Of a stretch of 64,000 nt of DNA, positions 27,548 to 37,334 are shown piece after piece. The DNA comes from Labrenzia sp. PHM005 (GTDB lineage Bacteria > Pseudomonadota > Alphaproteobacteria > Rhizobiales > Stappiaceae). The number at the start of each line of letters is the position of its first letter. Within the stretch, counting starts at the first letter, position 1. The DNA is taken from NCBI RefSeq assembly GCF_006517275.1, contig NZ_CP041191.1, forward strand, positions 62,001 to 126,000, written 5' to 3'. The position numbers and the translations under genes are program-made. The notes beneath the pieces are model-generated. The model saw only the letters and a program-made list of their open reading frames with translations, was not told the origin of the DNA and made no database searches.

Positions 27548-28414
27548 TCAGGCTAGACGGCGGGCTTTGGTAATAGCGCCCCATTCAGTTGCCGCTATCC
27601 GGGCAACGGCTTCATCCAATGCTTCATAGGCCACAGTCATGGTGTGGCCGTTGGCGTGAAGCAGCTGGTTCGGTCCACTGATGATCCCGACGTGTCCTTT
27701 CCAGAACAGAAGATCGCCACGGCGCAGCTTGGATAAATCGCTGAAGGAAATTTGGTCTCCGGCCTCAGCTTCCAACATGTCGCTGTCCCGCGGTAAAGAA
27801 ATCCCGCCGGTCTGCGCTGCCAGTTGAACCAGCGCCGAGCAGTCCAGTCCAAGACTGCTGCGTCCACCCCATAGATAAGGCGTTCCTAAAAACTCCTCAG
27901 CAGTCGCAACCCAATTGGTTTCCATGTGATCCAGGGGCACCAGATGTTTTGCCACAACAGCCGAGCCGTCACTCAACAAAGCATATCGGCATCCCCGTGT
28001 TTCAGCTTCACCCGTGACTGAAACAGCCGCTCCCATGGACAGGAGGTCCAAGGGCGGCATCTTGAGTTCGGCTGCCGGATAGCGGTAAGTGCGTAAAGCT
28101 CTGACGCGATGCGTCGGTGTCTGCCGTTTTTCAATGGCATCTGAGGAAAACCATCCGACATATCCGTCTGTTGCTAATTGCCCCCAGGCCCAGCCTTCCG
28201 GGGTTTGCTCATAGACCGTGATCTCTTCTCCAAACAGGGCTTCGGTATCAATCGAGAGATCCGGTCGGGGTTGCGGCCGCAACGCCATCCGGTCAACACA
28301 AACTTGAAATACCAGCCCATCCACAAACCTGTCAGCGGATACCTGACCTTCATAGGACCTGGCAGCAAGGTCTTCTCGAACAGGGTGGCGGCGGCGGTCA
28401 AAGGTTTTCTGCAT
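27548..28414 (-). CDS. NlpC/P60 (C40) cell-wall peptidase with SH3-like domains
   Basis: 288 residues from the ATG at 28414; a TTG at 28423 is in frame. The N-terminal half contains SH3b-like segments (EEITVYEQTPEGWAWGQLATDGYVGWF is typical). The C-terminal catalytic domain has the C40 triad: Cys in LGLDCSALVQ, His in KGHVGIIS and His in LLHANG. No signal peptide is visible, so it may be cytoplasmic, for example recycling murein peptides like YkfC-type gamma-D-glutamyl-L-diamino acid endopeptidases, which also carry SH3b domains. It lies next to an aminopeptidase gene, which supports a peptide-recycling role by inference. Confidence 0.9.
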   Translation of the reverse strand: MQKTFDRRRHPVREDLAARSYEGQVSADRFVDGLVFQVCVDRMALRPQPRPDLSIDTEALFGEEITVYEQTPEGWAWGQLATDGYVGWFSSDAIEKRQTPTHRVRALRTYRYPAAELKMPPLDLLSMGAAVSVTGEAETRGCRYALLSDGSAVVAKHLVPLDHMETNWVATAEEFLGTPYLWGGRSSLGLDCSALVQLAAQTGGISLPRDSDMLEAEAGDQISFSDLSKLRRGDLLFWKGHVGIISGPNQLLHANGHTMTVAYEALDEAVARIAATEWGAITKARRLA

Positions 28415-28463
28415 AAGAAACAATCTAACTGATGGACTGAAGGAGACAAACAGAGCTCAACCG

Positions 28464-28847
28464 CTAACGCGGCAGTTCAGCTGCCTTTTCCGCAATAAGA
28501 TCTCCGAGCTGCTCCAAATAGAGCGCCCCTTCGACTGTGCGGGTGATAATCACGTTGCGTTTGTCGGCATCATCGCGTTTGCGCGATAACAAACGCATGC
28601 TGCCCAGCGTATCGAGCGCCCGGGTGATCGCCGGTTTGGTGACATTCAGTTTGGAAGCGAGCCCGCGAACAGTATGGGGCGGTGGCTCGAGATAAACAGT
28701 CAATAGGATCGTCAATTGGCGCGCGGACAGATCCTGTTCGCTGCCCCGTACCAGCGTCAAATTGACTTCGTGCATGAGCCTAAGCGCCTGTGCGGCGCGC
28801 ATTTCTATGGCCATGAATGACGTGTTCCCTACCCCAATCATGACCAT
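28464..28847 (-). CDS. MarR-family transcriptional regulator
   Basis: 127 residues. The winged helix is visible: LTILLTVYLEPPPHTVRGLASKLNVTKPAITRALDTLGSMRLLSRKRDDADKRN, where DxxxxR at the wing is a MarR signature. An internal ATG at 28814 could also be the start. The gene lies 27 bp after the M17 aminopeptidase gene and 50 bp before the NlpC/P60 gene on the same strand, so it may regulate this three-gene group. Confidence 0.9.
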   Translation of the reverse strand: MVMIGVGNTSFMAIEMRAAQALRLMHEVNLTLVRGSEQDLSARQLTILLTVYLEPPPHTVRGLASKLNVTKPAITRALDTLGSMRLLSRKRDDADKRNVIITRTVEGALYLEQLGDLIAEKAAELPR

Positions 28848-28873
28848 TGAAACATAAAAACGTTTCGGGGCCG

Positions 28874-30268
28874 TTATTGTCCGTTCGAATATCGCTCACT
28901 GATGAGATCAAACAAAGCCCGGATGCCCTGCGCTTCACCCCCCATTGGCTTTCCGGGTTTTTCGGCCGGCGTCCAACCGAAAATATCGAAGTGCACCCAG
29001 CTGTGAGCCTTCTCAACAAAGCGGGACAAGAAGAGCGCCGCGGTGATGGATCCGGCGAATCCGGTTCCAGAGGTGTTGATGTGATTGATATCGGCGACCT
29101 TGCTGTCGAGATATTTCATATACGGCTGCCAAAGCGGCATCCGCCACAAAGGATCGGTGGCCGCTTCGGACATCACAGCAATATCTTCGGCAAGCGCATC
29201 GTCATCGGTGTAGAACGGCGGCAGGTCCGGGCCAAGCGCCACGCGGGCAGCGCCGGTCAAGGTCGCCATATCGATCAGAAGGTCCGGACTTTCCTCATCA
29301 GCCAGCGCCAATGCATCGGCCAAGACAAGGCGCCCTTCGGCATCTGTATTGCCGATTTCAACGGTCATACCCTTGCGGCTCGGCAAGATATCACCAGGAC
29401 GGAAAGCATTCCCCGAAATTGCGTTTTCGACACACGGCACAATGACCCTCAATCTGACCGGCAATTCGGCGGCCATGATCATCGACGCCAGGCCAAGGAC
29501 ATTGGCCGCCCCACCCATGTCTTTTTTCATCAAGGTCATCGATCCGCCCGGTTTGACGTTCAGGCCACCGGTGTCAAAAATCACGCCCTTGCCTACCAGA
29601 GTGATCTTTGGATGGTTCTCGTTGCCCCACGCATAATCTGCCAATCGCGGTTCACGGGAGCTCGCCCGTCCGACCGCATGCACCATCGGAAACTCTTCTG
29701 TCAGCAAATCCTCGCCAACAACACAGCGTCCCGCTCCCCCATGTGCGGCAAACAATGTATCGATTGATTGTGCCAATTCTTCCGGACCAAGGTCGTTGGC
29801 CGGTGTGTTGATCAAGTCTCTTGCGAGTTGGACTCCGTCCAGAATCGCGCCGATTCGATCAAGATCGATGCTATCGGGAACCGCCAGGCGCACCGGCTTC
29901 TCAGATGCTTTCCGATAGCGGTCAAACTTGTAACCTGATAGCGCAAATCCGAGAGCCGCTTCTTCGGGTTGAGGAAAACCCTCTGCCAAATGATAGTCTC
30001 CTGCGGGCAGAGCCTTTGCTAGGCTGCCGAGGGCAAACGCATGAGCGGGGCCATCTTCTTCGACTCCGAACAACACGGCCGCGAGCTGACCACTCAAGCC
30101 CGGCACAAGCTGGAACGACGAAGATTTTGCCGAAAAGTTGTTCGCCAGGCACCACTCTTTTGCAGGCTCACCCAAACCGGTCAAAACCTCCTGCAAACTC
30201 CCTTCGCTGACAGCCAGCACGGGTATGGAAGATTGGACATCACTTTGACGAACAAGTGTATTGCGCAC
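28874..30268 (-). CDS. Leucyl aminopeptidase family protein (M17)
   Basis: 464 residues from the GTG at 30268, which has a perfect GGAGG 7 bases upstream; the longer frame to 30382 would give an unusual 502 residues and lacks such a site. M17 signatures: VGKGVIFDTGGLNVKPGGSM with the metal/catalytic Lys region KKDMGGAANV, and NTDAEGRLVLADAL, the family fingerprint (Asp and Glu metal ligands, active-site Arg). It cleaves N-terminal residues from peptides using two metal ions. It is the first gene of the group with marR-like and NlpC/P60 genes, consistent with peptide turnover. Confidence 0.93.
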   Translation of the reverse strand: MRNTLVRQSDVQSSIPVLAVSEGSLQEVLTGLGEPAKEWCLANNFSAKSSSFQLVPGLSGQLAAVLFGVEEDGPAHAFALGSLAKALPAGDYHLAEGFPQPEEAALGFALSGYKFDRYRKASEKPVRLAVPDSIDLDRIGAILDGVQLARDLINTPANDLGPEELAQSIDTLFAAHGGAGRCVVGEDLLTEEFPMVHAVGRASSREPRLADYAWGNENHPKITLVGKGVIFDTGGLNVKPGGSMTLMKKDMGGAANVLGLASMIMAAELPVRLRVIVPCVENAISGNAFRPGDILPSRKGMTVEIGNTDAEGRLVLADALALADEESPDLLIDMATLTGAARVALGPDLPPFYTDDDALAEDIAVMSEAATDPLWRMPLWQPYMKYLDSKVADINHINTSGTGFAGSITAALFLSRFVEKAHSWVHFDIFGWTPAEKPGKPMGGEAQGIRALFDLISERYSNGQ

Positions 30269-30447
30269 GGGTTTCCTCCAACTGAAGACCGGATCGTTTG
30301 TCCAAGACGTAATCTCCGGAACCGTCAGAAGCAAGCGCTCCGGTTCGTCACGGACATTGCAAACTGCGACCCGCTTAACCAACCATTAGGGTTAATTATC
30401 TATGTCTATAGGGAACTTACATGGTGCGGACAGCAAGGATTTGAGAA

Positions 30448-31227
30448 ATGCAAGCGCCCTACACCCGTTCAACAGCAAAACGTTTTGGTCTCGCAAAGAC
30501 GTTGATGGCAATGACTGCTCTTGTCCTGGTTGCGGGGTGCGCCTCTAACAAGTCCAACACCGGATCCCACTCCCCGGCGTCCGGCGGCTATTATTCCGCG
30601 CCAGGATCGGCCCAAGCGCGTGCCGCTGTCTCCAAATGGGCTCAAGCCTATGAAAAGGATAGAAAGAACCGGGCAGCAATTCTTGGCTACTCGGACGCTC
30701 TCAGCCAAAACGGCCAGACACCCCAAGCAATGGCTGTTCTGCGCGGCGGAGTAATTTCCTATCCGAAAGACCGCGAGATCGCATCAGCCTACGGCAAAGT
30801 TTTGGCCATGAATGGCCGGTTTGATGAAGCCATGAACGTTCTGAAACGCGCCCAGCAACCGGATACACCAGACTGGAAACTGATGTCAGCGCAAGCGGCA
30901 ATCTATGACCAGATGGGTCAGCATAAAAAAGCACGCAGCCTTTACAAGCAGGCTCTGAAAATTGCACCGGACGATCCGAGCCTTCTGAACAATCTTGGCC
31001 TTTCCTATCTCCTGTCGAACGAACTTCCGGATGCGGAATATACACTCCGGAAAGCGGCAGCCCTGCCGGGATCAGACAGCCGGGTCCGGCAGAACCTGGC
31101 GTTGGTGCTGGGCATTCAAGGCAAATACGACGAAGCCATCCAGGTCGCTCAGGCTGAACTGGATCCCCGTCAAGCCGAAGCCAATATCGCCTACCTTCAA
31201 TCCATGATGAAAAAACGTCAGGGCTGA
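30448..31227 (+). CDS. tadD: TadD-like TPR lipoprotein of the Flp pilus locus
   Basis: 259 residues. The N-terminal lipoprotein signal has the lipobox LVAGC. The rest is a tetratricopeptide array: about five repeats from residue 60 (AILGYSDALSQNGQTPQAMAVL, then YGKVLAMNGRFDEAMNVL, AAIYDQMGQHKKARSLY, LNNLGLSYLLSNELPDAEYTL, LALVLGIQGKYDEAIQVA). TadD proteins are outer-membrane-linked assembly factors of tad/Flp pili. The gene is convergent with tadC, across a 514-bp gap, and is read from its own promoter, divergent from the M17 gene. Confidence 0.88.
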   Translation: MQAPYTRSTAKRFGLAKTLMAMTALVLVAGCASNKSNTGSHSPASGGYYSAPGSAQARAAVSKWAQAYEKDRKNRAAILGYSDALSQNGQTPQAMAVLRGGVISYPKDREIASAYGKVLAMNGRFDEAMNVLKRAQQPDTPDWKLMSAQAAIYDQMGQHKKARSLYKQALKIAPDDPSLLNNLGLSYLLSNELPDAEYTLRKAAALPGSDSRVRQNLALVLGIQGKYDEAIQVAQAELDPRQAEANIAYLQSMMKKRQG

Positions 31228-31741
31228 ACCTGGCTGGAATGGCAGTTTAGATCGCTGCCCAGGCGTCAGCGCGTTTTTGCGTTATTGCGTTTTATAACTC
31301 CAGCAGGCAGATCGGCGCAGCAGAATGCGCCATCTCCCGTCCCCTTTTTCCTTAAACTCCCGAAAATCTCGGAATGATCGTAAAAGCGTTTGCTCCTATT
31401 CATACACCTGAAGGGGCAGGACACTTGCTGCGGTAAAGGACGGATTCTTTGCCTGGCAACACCGGACTGCGAGAAACGGGTGGCGCCCGACGCGGTAGAT
31501 TTAGGGCGCAATATTGGCCGCTTGAACCGTTTGGAGAAAGGTGAAACAGAGAGCTAAGGGCGCCTCAAAATATACTTGAAACGCTTCCGCTCTTCTCACT
31601 AAAGGCAATTGAGAATGTCAGTTGCTGTAGCGGTTCATGCTCGCGGGCTTCCGAAGAACAAGCCCTTCCAGTTGACTGGCGTCATTGAAACAACAGAACG
31701 TCAAGTTTCTTCATTCCAAGAGACGAAGAAACAGTCGTTGT
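31228..31741. other. 514-bp gap between tadD and tadC
   Basis: Convergent gap with no gene that I can support. Only short frames are present, without good Shine-Dalgarno sequences (see rejected items). No strong terminator with a T-run was found. Confidence 0.5.
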
Positions 31742-32719
31742 TTATTTGAATGTGTCCATGACCTGAATGACTGCCGGCGTCAGGATCACGAAAAACAACA
31801 CCGGAAGAAAGAAAACAATCATGGGGACGGTTAGTTTCGGTGGCAATGAAGCTGCTTTTTGTTCTGCCAGCTGCATGCGTTCAGCACGCGTATCGTCAGC
31901 CATATTGCGGATCGCCGTTCCGACTGGCGTTCCGTACCGTTCCGCCTGAATCAACGCCATCATGACGTTTTTCACGCCGTCTACACCTGTCCGGGCCGCG
32001 AGATTTTCATAGGCGGTTCGCCGTTCACTCAAGTAGGATAGTTCAGCTGTCGTGAGTGTGAGTTCTTCTGCAAGATCTACTGATTGTGCCCCAATTTCCT
32101 CAGCTACCCTTTGAAAGGCAGCTTCGATCGACATTCCCGACTCCACACAAATCAACATCAAGTCCAAAGCATCCGGCCAAGCCCTTTGAATGGCCAGCTT
32201 ACGCTTATCGATTTTGTTTTTGATGTAGACATTTGGCAGAAACGCGCCACACCCGGAAATTGCGAGGCAAAAGCAAATCTTTGAGAAGGCAGGCAAAGTG
32301 GCCGGCAGAAACAGAAATGCATAGACAATTGAAATAACAAAGAGGACACCCGGGACAGCGATCCTTGCAGTCAAGAAGTAATAAATGGGTGCAGTCCCGC
32401 GGTAACCAGCCATCCGAAGACGCTCTTGCGTAGAATCATCGGCAAGCATCTCTCTGAGGTTCAGCCGGTCAACGAACCTCTTCATTTTCGCTTTGGGCTG
32501 ATTGCGCAGCGAGGCTTTGGCATCTCCTTGATTTGCCTGTAAACGCGCACGCTCTTGCGCTCTAATCCGATCGCGCTCCAACGCAACATTCTTCATGCGC
32601 GCTTTCAGCGTGTCGCGCGACAACAGCGGCATGACGAGAGAAAATATCGTTCCAGTGACAGCGATCATCGCTAGAAAAGCGGCAAGAACCTGACCTGAAG
32701 CAAGTGCTTGAAAATCCAT
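31742..32719 (-). CDS. tadC: TadC-like type II secretion F-domain protein
   Basis: 325 residues. One N-terminal helix, a Lys/Arg-rich cytoplasmic stretch (about 40-95), then helices near 110-160 and at the C-terminus. The T2SF domain covers about 180-310: AWPDALDLMLICVESGMSIEAAFQRVAEEIG, ELSYLSERRTAYENLAARTGVDGVKNVMMALIQAERYGTPVGTAIRNMADDTRAERMQ. It forms the inner-membrane platform with TadB for Flp pilus assembly. It is the last gene of the minus-strand cpa/tad run. Confidence 0.93.
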   Translation of the reverse strand: MDFQALASGQVLAAFLAMIAVTGTIFSLVMPLLSRDTLKARMKNVALERDRIRAQERARLQANQGDAKASLRNQPKAKMKRFVDRLNLREMLADDSTQERLRMAGYRGTAPIYYFLTARIAVPGVLFVISIVYAFLFLPATLPAFSKICFCLAISGCGAFLPNVYIKNKIDKRKLAIQRAWPDALDLMLICVESGMSIEAAFQRVAEEIGAQSVDLAEELTLTTAELSYLSERRTAYENLAARTGVDGVKNVMMALIQAERYGTPVGTAIRNMADDTRAERMQLAEQKAASLPPKLTVPMIVFFLPVLFFVILTPAVIQVMDTFK

Positions 32720-32727
32720 GATAGCTC

Positions 32728-33747
32728 CTAGAAGTCGAAGTTAATCATGGCGCGCATGACCATAATACCGCAGAACATCCAGAATAAGCATCCCGCAATT
32801 ATGAGTTTTCCGGAACTCGATGTGAAAAGGATCATCATGTAGTCCGGAGCGATTAGGAACAGTATTCCGCCAACAGCAAACGGTAGAGAACCGATAATCC
32901 CTGCAGACGATTTTGCCTCAGAACTCAAAGCCTTAATCTTGGCTTTCATAGCCTTCCGCTCACGCAGGACTTTAGACAAGTTGCCCAAAGCTTCAGCCAA
33001 TCCACCACCAGCTTTTTGTTGAATACTGACGACGATCGCCAGGAAATTCGTTTCAGGCAAAGGCACCCGTTCAGGCATTTTTGAAATCGCCTCGGCTAGG
33101 GAGATCCCCATCACCTGCGTTTCGGTGATTTTCCTGAATTCCGTTGCAACCGGTTCACGAGCCTCCCTGGCAACAACTTTCACGCAATCGCCAAGCGGAA
33201 GGCCTGCCTTAACGCCACGGACAATGATGTCCACTCCGTTAGGCAACTCCTCAAGAAAGGCGTTGAACCGGCGCTTTCTTTTGCTGCCAACATACCAACG
33301 TGGAAATCCGAAACCGCCGAAAAAGGCGAAAGCAACCGCAATCAAGATGTTCCCGCTAGCCACAAACGAAATCGCCATAAAAATTATCGCACTGACGACA
33401 CTAAAGATTACAAAATGGCGCATTTCCCACGTAAGGCCAGCCTGCTCCATTTTGACTTTCAGTGAAATATTCTGCTGGCGTTCCTGCTTGGCCTTTTGGC
33501 GGTCTTCGAAGTCCTTCAACTGATCCTGGATCGACTTTTTGCGCCGGTTGGTGTCGCGAACTTGTTTGCGTTGGTTTTCATTCTGGGGACGCGCAGAAAC
33601 AGCGGTCATCCGCTCGTCACGCCGCTTAGTTCCAGACAATGACGGCAAAAACAGCCCAAATATGATGCCGCCAACACTCAACATCACTAGAATAGCAACT
33701 GCGGTACCAGTGACGGCCGGTGTCATAAATTGTTCGAATCCGGACAT
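32728..33747 (-). CDS. tadB: TadB-like type II secretion F-domain protein
   Basis: 339 residues. Membrane helices at the N-terminus (about 12-34), near 115-150 and at the C-terminus; a basic coiled stretch at 40-95. T2SF domain: FLEELPNGVDIIVRGVKAGLPLGDCVKVVAREAREPVATEFRKI and VSIQQKAGGGLAEALGNLSKVLRERKAMKAKIKALSSEAKSSAGIIG. It is paralogous to TadC and its likely partner in the platform. 8 bp separate it from tadC and from cpaF, showing a tight operon. Confidence 0.93.
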   Translation of the reverse strand: MSGFEQFMTPAVTGTAVAILVMLSVGGIIFGLFLPSLSGTKRRDERMTAVSARPQNENQRKQVRDTNRRKKSIQDQLKDFEDRQKAKQERQQNISLKVKMEQAGLTWEMRHFVIFSVVSAIIFMAISFVASGNILIAVAFAFFGGFGFPRWYVGSKRKRRFNAFLEELPNGVDIIVRGVKAGLPLGDCVKVVAREAREPVATEFRKITETQVMGISLAEAISKMPERVPLPETNFLAIVVSIQQKAGGGLAEALGNLSKVLRERKAMKAKIKALSSEAKSSAGIIGSLPFAVGGILFLIAPDYMMILFTSSSGKLIIAGCLFWMFCGIMVMRAMINFDF

Positions 33748-33755
33748 AAGTTCAC

Positions 33756-35267
33756 CTATTCCGCCATGTATTCAGGCATTTCAGAAGCATCAAGGGCTTC
33801 AGCCAAACGCGTCTCATCATTAAAGTAACGCGCACGTTCCCAAAACTTCGGACGGCCGATCCCGGTTGAGCGGTGGCGTCCAATGATCTTGCCGTTGGGA
33901 TCTTCACCAACAATGTCGTAGAGGAAGATATCCTGGGTCGTGATGATGTCCCCTTCCATACCCATGACTTCCGTCACATGGGTAATCCGGCGGGATCCAT
34001 CGCGCAGGCGTGCGGCCTGGACGACGACGTCAATCGACGACACAATCATTTCGCGCAAAGTACGGGAGGGCAGGGAAAAACCGCCCATCGTAATCATTGA
34101 TTCCAGTCGAGATAGGGCTTCACGAGGCGAGTTGGCGTGCAACGTCCCCATGGATCCGTCGTGACCCGTGTTCATTGCCTGCAACAGATCGAATGCTTCG
34201 GGTCCACGAACCTCGCCCACGATAATACGTTCCGGGCGCATACGCAGACAGTTCTTGACCAGATCGCGCATGGTAATTTCACCCTCACCTTCAAGGTTCG
34301 GAGGGCGGGTTTCTAGACGGACAACATGCGGCTGCTGCAGCTGCAATTCTGCGGAGTCTTCGCAGGTGATGATACGTTCGGTGTTTTCAATATAAGCTGT
34401 CAAACAGTTCAACAGCGTCGTTTTGCCGGAACCTGTACCGCCTGAGATCAGTACGTTACAGCGTGACCGGCCAATGACCTGAAGGATTGTCGCACCTTCT
34501 GGCGTAATCGAGTCGAACTTGACCAGCTGATCTAGGGTGAGTTTGTCGCGTTTGAATTTACGAATAGTCAGTGCAGGCCCATCAATGGCGAGCGGCGGTG
34601 CAATCACGTTCACACGAGACCCATCGGGAAGACGCGCATCACAAATTGGGCTTGCATCGTCGACACGGCGGCCAACCTGACTCACGATTCGCTGACAGAT
34701 ATTCATCAGCTGCGCGTTGTCTCTGAAGGCAACACCGGTCTGCTCAACTTTGCCCTGGGTTTCGATGTAAACCGTGTGGGCGCCATTGACCATGATATCT
34801 GCAATGTCGTCCCGGGCCAGCAATGGTTCGAGAGGACCATACCCGAGAACGTCGTTACAAATATCCTCTAGTAGATCTTCCTGCTCGGAGATCGACATCA
34901 CCACATTTTTCAAGGCGATAATGTCGTTCACAACGTCACGGATTTCATCCCGGGCGTCTTCGGCATCAAGGCGGGCAAGCTGTGACAGATCGATCGCCTC
35001 GACGAGGGCATTAAAGATCTGCGCCTTTGTTTCGTAGTACTCGTTATTCTTTTTTCTGGCTGGTGTCCCCTGCTCGCCCTCCGACTGCGGATTTGCCGCT
35101 GCTACAGGAGGACTTGCCGGTTTGCGGGGAACTTGGCTAGGGCTCGGAGGTGGAGGTTCCGGCAGTTTGTCAGCCACAGGCTGAGCCGGCGCCTCGGAAA
35201 CTTCCGGAACGCCCCCAGGCCTCATATGAGGCATTCCAGACGATGAACTGCCGCGTCTACCAAACAT
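33756..35267 (-). CDS. cpaF: CpaF/TadA pilus assembly ATPase
   Basis: 503 residues. A Pro-rich linker (residues 15-65) precedes the secretion ATPase. Walker A is [11 protein letters not shown] near residue 280; the Asp box ([11 protein letters not shown]), Walker B region ([24 protein letters not shown]) and His box ([24 protein letters not shown]) are intact. It powers Flp pilus assembly and retraction in the tad system and binds TadB/TadC. It lies upstream of tadB on the same strand. Confidence 0.96.
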   Translation of the reverse strand: MFGRRGSSSSGMPHMRPGGVPEVSEAPAQPVADKLPEPPPPSPSQVPRKPASPPVAAANPQSEGEQGTPARKKNNEYYETKAQIFNALVEAIDLSQLARLDAEDARDEIRDVVNDIIALKNVVMSISEQEDLLEDICNDVLGYGPLEPLLARDDIADIMVNGAHTVYIETQGKVEQTGVAFRDNAQLMNICQRIVSQVGRRVDDASPICDARLPDGSRVNVIAPPLAIDGPALTIRKFKRDKLTLDQLVKFDSITPEGATILQVIGRSRCNVLISGGTGSGKTTLLNCLTAYIENTERIITCEDSAELQLQQPHVVRLETRPPNLEGEGEITMRDLVKNCLRMRPERIIVGEVRGPEAFDLLQAMNTGHDGSMGTLHANSPREALSRLESMITMGGFSLPSRTLREMIVSSIDVVVQAARLRDGSRRITHVTEVMGMEGDIITTQDIFLYDIVGEDPNGKIIGRHRSTGIGRPKFWERARYFNDETRLAEALDASEMPEYMAE

Positions 35268-35295
35268 TATATTACTGCTCCGCTGGCCTGGTCAC

Positions 35296-36603
35296 TTAGC
35301 CGGCTTTCCGTTTCAGTTTTGAAAACAGTTCTCCCAAAGGAGAACGGGAAGATTTAGTTGGCTGTGCCTTCCCGGAAACCGATTGCGCCAGATCCTCAAA
35401 CATGCGCGCTATCGCATGTTTGCCATCAAGTTCACCTATCATTTGGCCATTATTGGCCGCCGTTCCGAACAATTGAGGTTCGAACGCGATTGCGGCCTGG
35501 ACATCCAATCCTAAAGCACTTGCAAATTCATCCGGTTTAATCTCCGGACGCTTTGGTACGTTCACTTTGTTCATCACCAAATGCGGTGGCCGGTCGTTCG
35601 GGCGCAGCTGCTTGAGCAGATCCACCATATTCTTCGCATTCCGCAAATTCGCGAGATCGGGTTCCGCCACCAAAACAATCTCATCGGCATTGAGCAAAGT
35701 GTTCTTAACCCAAGAGTTCCAAGTGTGTGGAACATCCAAAACGACATGCGGAGTGCTGAGCCGCATCGTATCGATCAACTGATCAAACGTTTTTTCGTTA
35801 TGATCGTAAGTTCGCTCCAGCGTGGCTGGCGCTGCCAATAGACTCAAATGCTCGTTGCATTTTGCAAGGATACGATCCAGGTAGGTTTCGTCCAGCCTTT
35901 CGGGAGAAGAAATCGCCTCAAAGACACCTTGCAAAGGATCCTGATTGTAGTCGAGACCGGCCGTTCCAAAGGGCAGGTCGAGGTCTGCAACCAAAACTTC
36001 GCTGTCGAATTTCCGCGCTAAACACCAAGCGCCATTGTGCGCAACGGTTGATGCGCCGCAGCCGCCCTTTACACCGTAAAACGCAACTGTACGGCCCAGC
36101 GGCTCGGCTTCCGGATCATTGTACAGATTGCTGATAGCTCCAATCAGCTGAAAGATCGACACCGGGGCAATGAGATACTCGCTCACCCCGCGCGTGATCA
36201 GTTCCCTGTAGAGAGTGACGTCGTTCACATCACCGATTACAATCACTTTCGTTCCGGCATCGCAGTACTCGGCAAGCCGGTCGAGGCTTTGAAGAAGGTC
36301 TTCGCGTGCGCCGGATGTTTCCACGATAATTAGGTTGGGTGTCGGTGCCTGTTCGAAAGTACTGATTGCAACGGGAATTCCTCCCATCTCAATCTTCATG
36401 TGAGCCTTTAGCATCCGGCGATCTTCAGTTGCCGCCTCAACCGTATGCATCGTGCTCTCACTTAGGCAAAAGCTTTGGACGGTGATCCGCGGGATCATTG
36501 CAACGTCCTTTGCGTCCACCGAACCTGAGTAGCCGTTGCCACCGTGATCCGTTGACGGATCAGGATTACCGGACATTCCCATAGCATCTGAATCAACATT
36601 CAT
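35296..36603 (-). CDS. cpaE: CpaE/TadZ-like pilus localisation ATPase
   Basis: 435 residues from the ATG at 36603, which avoids overlap with cpaD; the long upstream frame is not needed. An N-terminal receiver-like domain (about 70-160) is followed by a MinD/ParA-type ATPase domain with the deviant Walker A motif VKGGCGASTVAHN and VADLDLPFGTAGLDYNQDP. In tad loci this protein places the pilus machine at the pole. The last residues are basic (KLKRKAG). It lies 28 bp before cpaF on the same strand. Confidence 0.92.
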   Translation of the reverse strand: MNVDSDAMGMSGNPDPSTDHGGNGYSGSVDAKDVAMIPRITVQSFCLSESTMHTVEAATEDRRMLKAHMKIEMGGIPVAISTFEQAPTPNLIIVETSGAREDLLQSLDRLAEYCDAGTKVIVIGDVNDVTLYRELITRGVSEYLIAPVSIFQLIGAISNLYNDPEAEPLGRTVAFYGVKGGCGASTVAHNGAWCLARKFDSEVLVADLDLPFGTAGLDYNQDPLQGVFEAISSPERLDETYLDRILAKCNEHLSLLAAPATLERTYDHNEKTFDQLIDTMRLSTPHVVLDVPHTWNSWVKNTLLNADEIVLVAEPDLANLRNAKNMVDLLKQLRPNDRPPHLVMNKVNVPKRPEIKPDEFASALGLDVQAAIAFEPQLFGTAANNGQMIGELDGKHAIARMFEDLAQSVSGKAQPTKSSRSPLGELFSKLKRKAG

Positions 36604-36610
36604 TGGATCA

Positions 36611-37324
36611 TCACTCCGAAACTTCTGCGCCAACACCTTCGGTGTATTGGGAAGCAGTTGTTTCACCCTTCCTATACTTTTCGAATACGACTGCTCTGCG
36701 GTTCTGATCACCAGGTGTGCTCGACCGCGGAGTGATCAGATCGGAAGGGTTCTCCACCATCGCCGCAAGATTAGACTGAGTTGCACAGCCAAAGTTTTGG
36801 TAATTTGTATTCTGGGTGATACCGCCACCGATGTTCTTCGGCCAGGAACCGCATTCGCCGGTTGTTGCCTTCATGCGGGCATACGACAAGCGGATTGGCG
36901 CATCAGCGGACGGGTCTGATGACGGATAGGTCCGCGTCGAGATCTGAGAGCGGCTGAGACCTCCCTGTTTCAAGGCACCACGGATGTCCCGGGTAACCGC
37001 GTGAACCGCCGCTTCATTGGCAGCACCTGTTGGAACAAGGATTTCAACTCTTCCATTGCCTTGCCGCCTGGAATCCATTGCAAAGGAGGCAATTGAATCG
37101 GTCACCGGTCCACCTAGCCGGCGGGTATTCCTGCCAATCGGAAGATCCAATGTTTCAGGCGCTTCACTCACCACAATTGGATGTTGGTACCGATAGTCAT
37201 GCGACGCCAGCAATTCTGCATTTGACTGCTTTTGGGATTGACAACCAGCGACCAGAAGACCTGTCAATAATACCACGCCAGTGGAGGCGGGCAGCTTAAA
37301 CCGGGAATGTAGTGTCATTTTCAT
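36611..37324 (-). CDS. cpaD: CpaD pilus assembly lipoprotein
   Basis: 237 residues from the ATG at 37324, which has GAGGG upstream; the frame extends further but overlaps cpaC. A lipobox is visible (LLTGLLVAGC, Cys near 28). The CpaD family core includes YRYQHPIVVSE and the C-terminal NFGCATQSNLAAMVENPSDL, RRAVVFEKYRKGE. It is an outer-membrane-associated periplasmic component, thought to work with the CpaC secretin. It starts 11 bp after the cpaC stop. Confidence 0.92.
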   Translation of the reverse strand: MKMTLHSRFKLPASTGVVLLTGLLVAGCQSQKQSNAELLASHDYRYQHPIVVSEAPETLDLPIGRNTRRLGGPVTDSIASFAMDSRRQGNGRVEILVPTGAANEAAVHAVTRDIRGALKQGGLSRSQISTRTYPSSDPSADAPIRLSYARMKATTGECGSWPKNIGGGITQNTNYQNFGCATQSNLAAMVENPSDLITPRSSTPGDQNRRAVVFEKYRKGETTASQYTEGVGAEVSE

Positions 37325-37334
37325 CCGACTGCCC

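Noticed and set aside
31266..31511. 81-residue frame on the minus strand in the tadD-tadC gap
   Set aside because: No Shine-Dalgarno sequence, no hydrophobic or domain pattern, arginine/serine-rich random-looking composition.
31615..31749. 44-residue frame on the plus strand overlapping the tadC end
   Set aside because: Weak start context and it runs into tadC on the opposite strand; may be chance.
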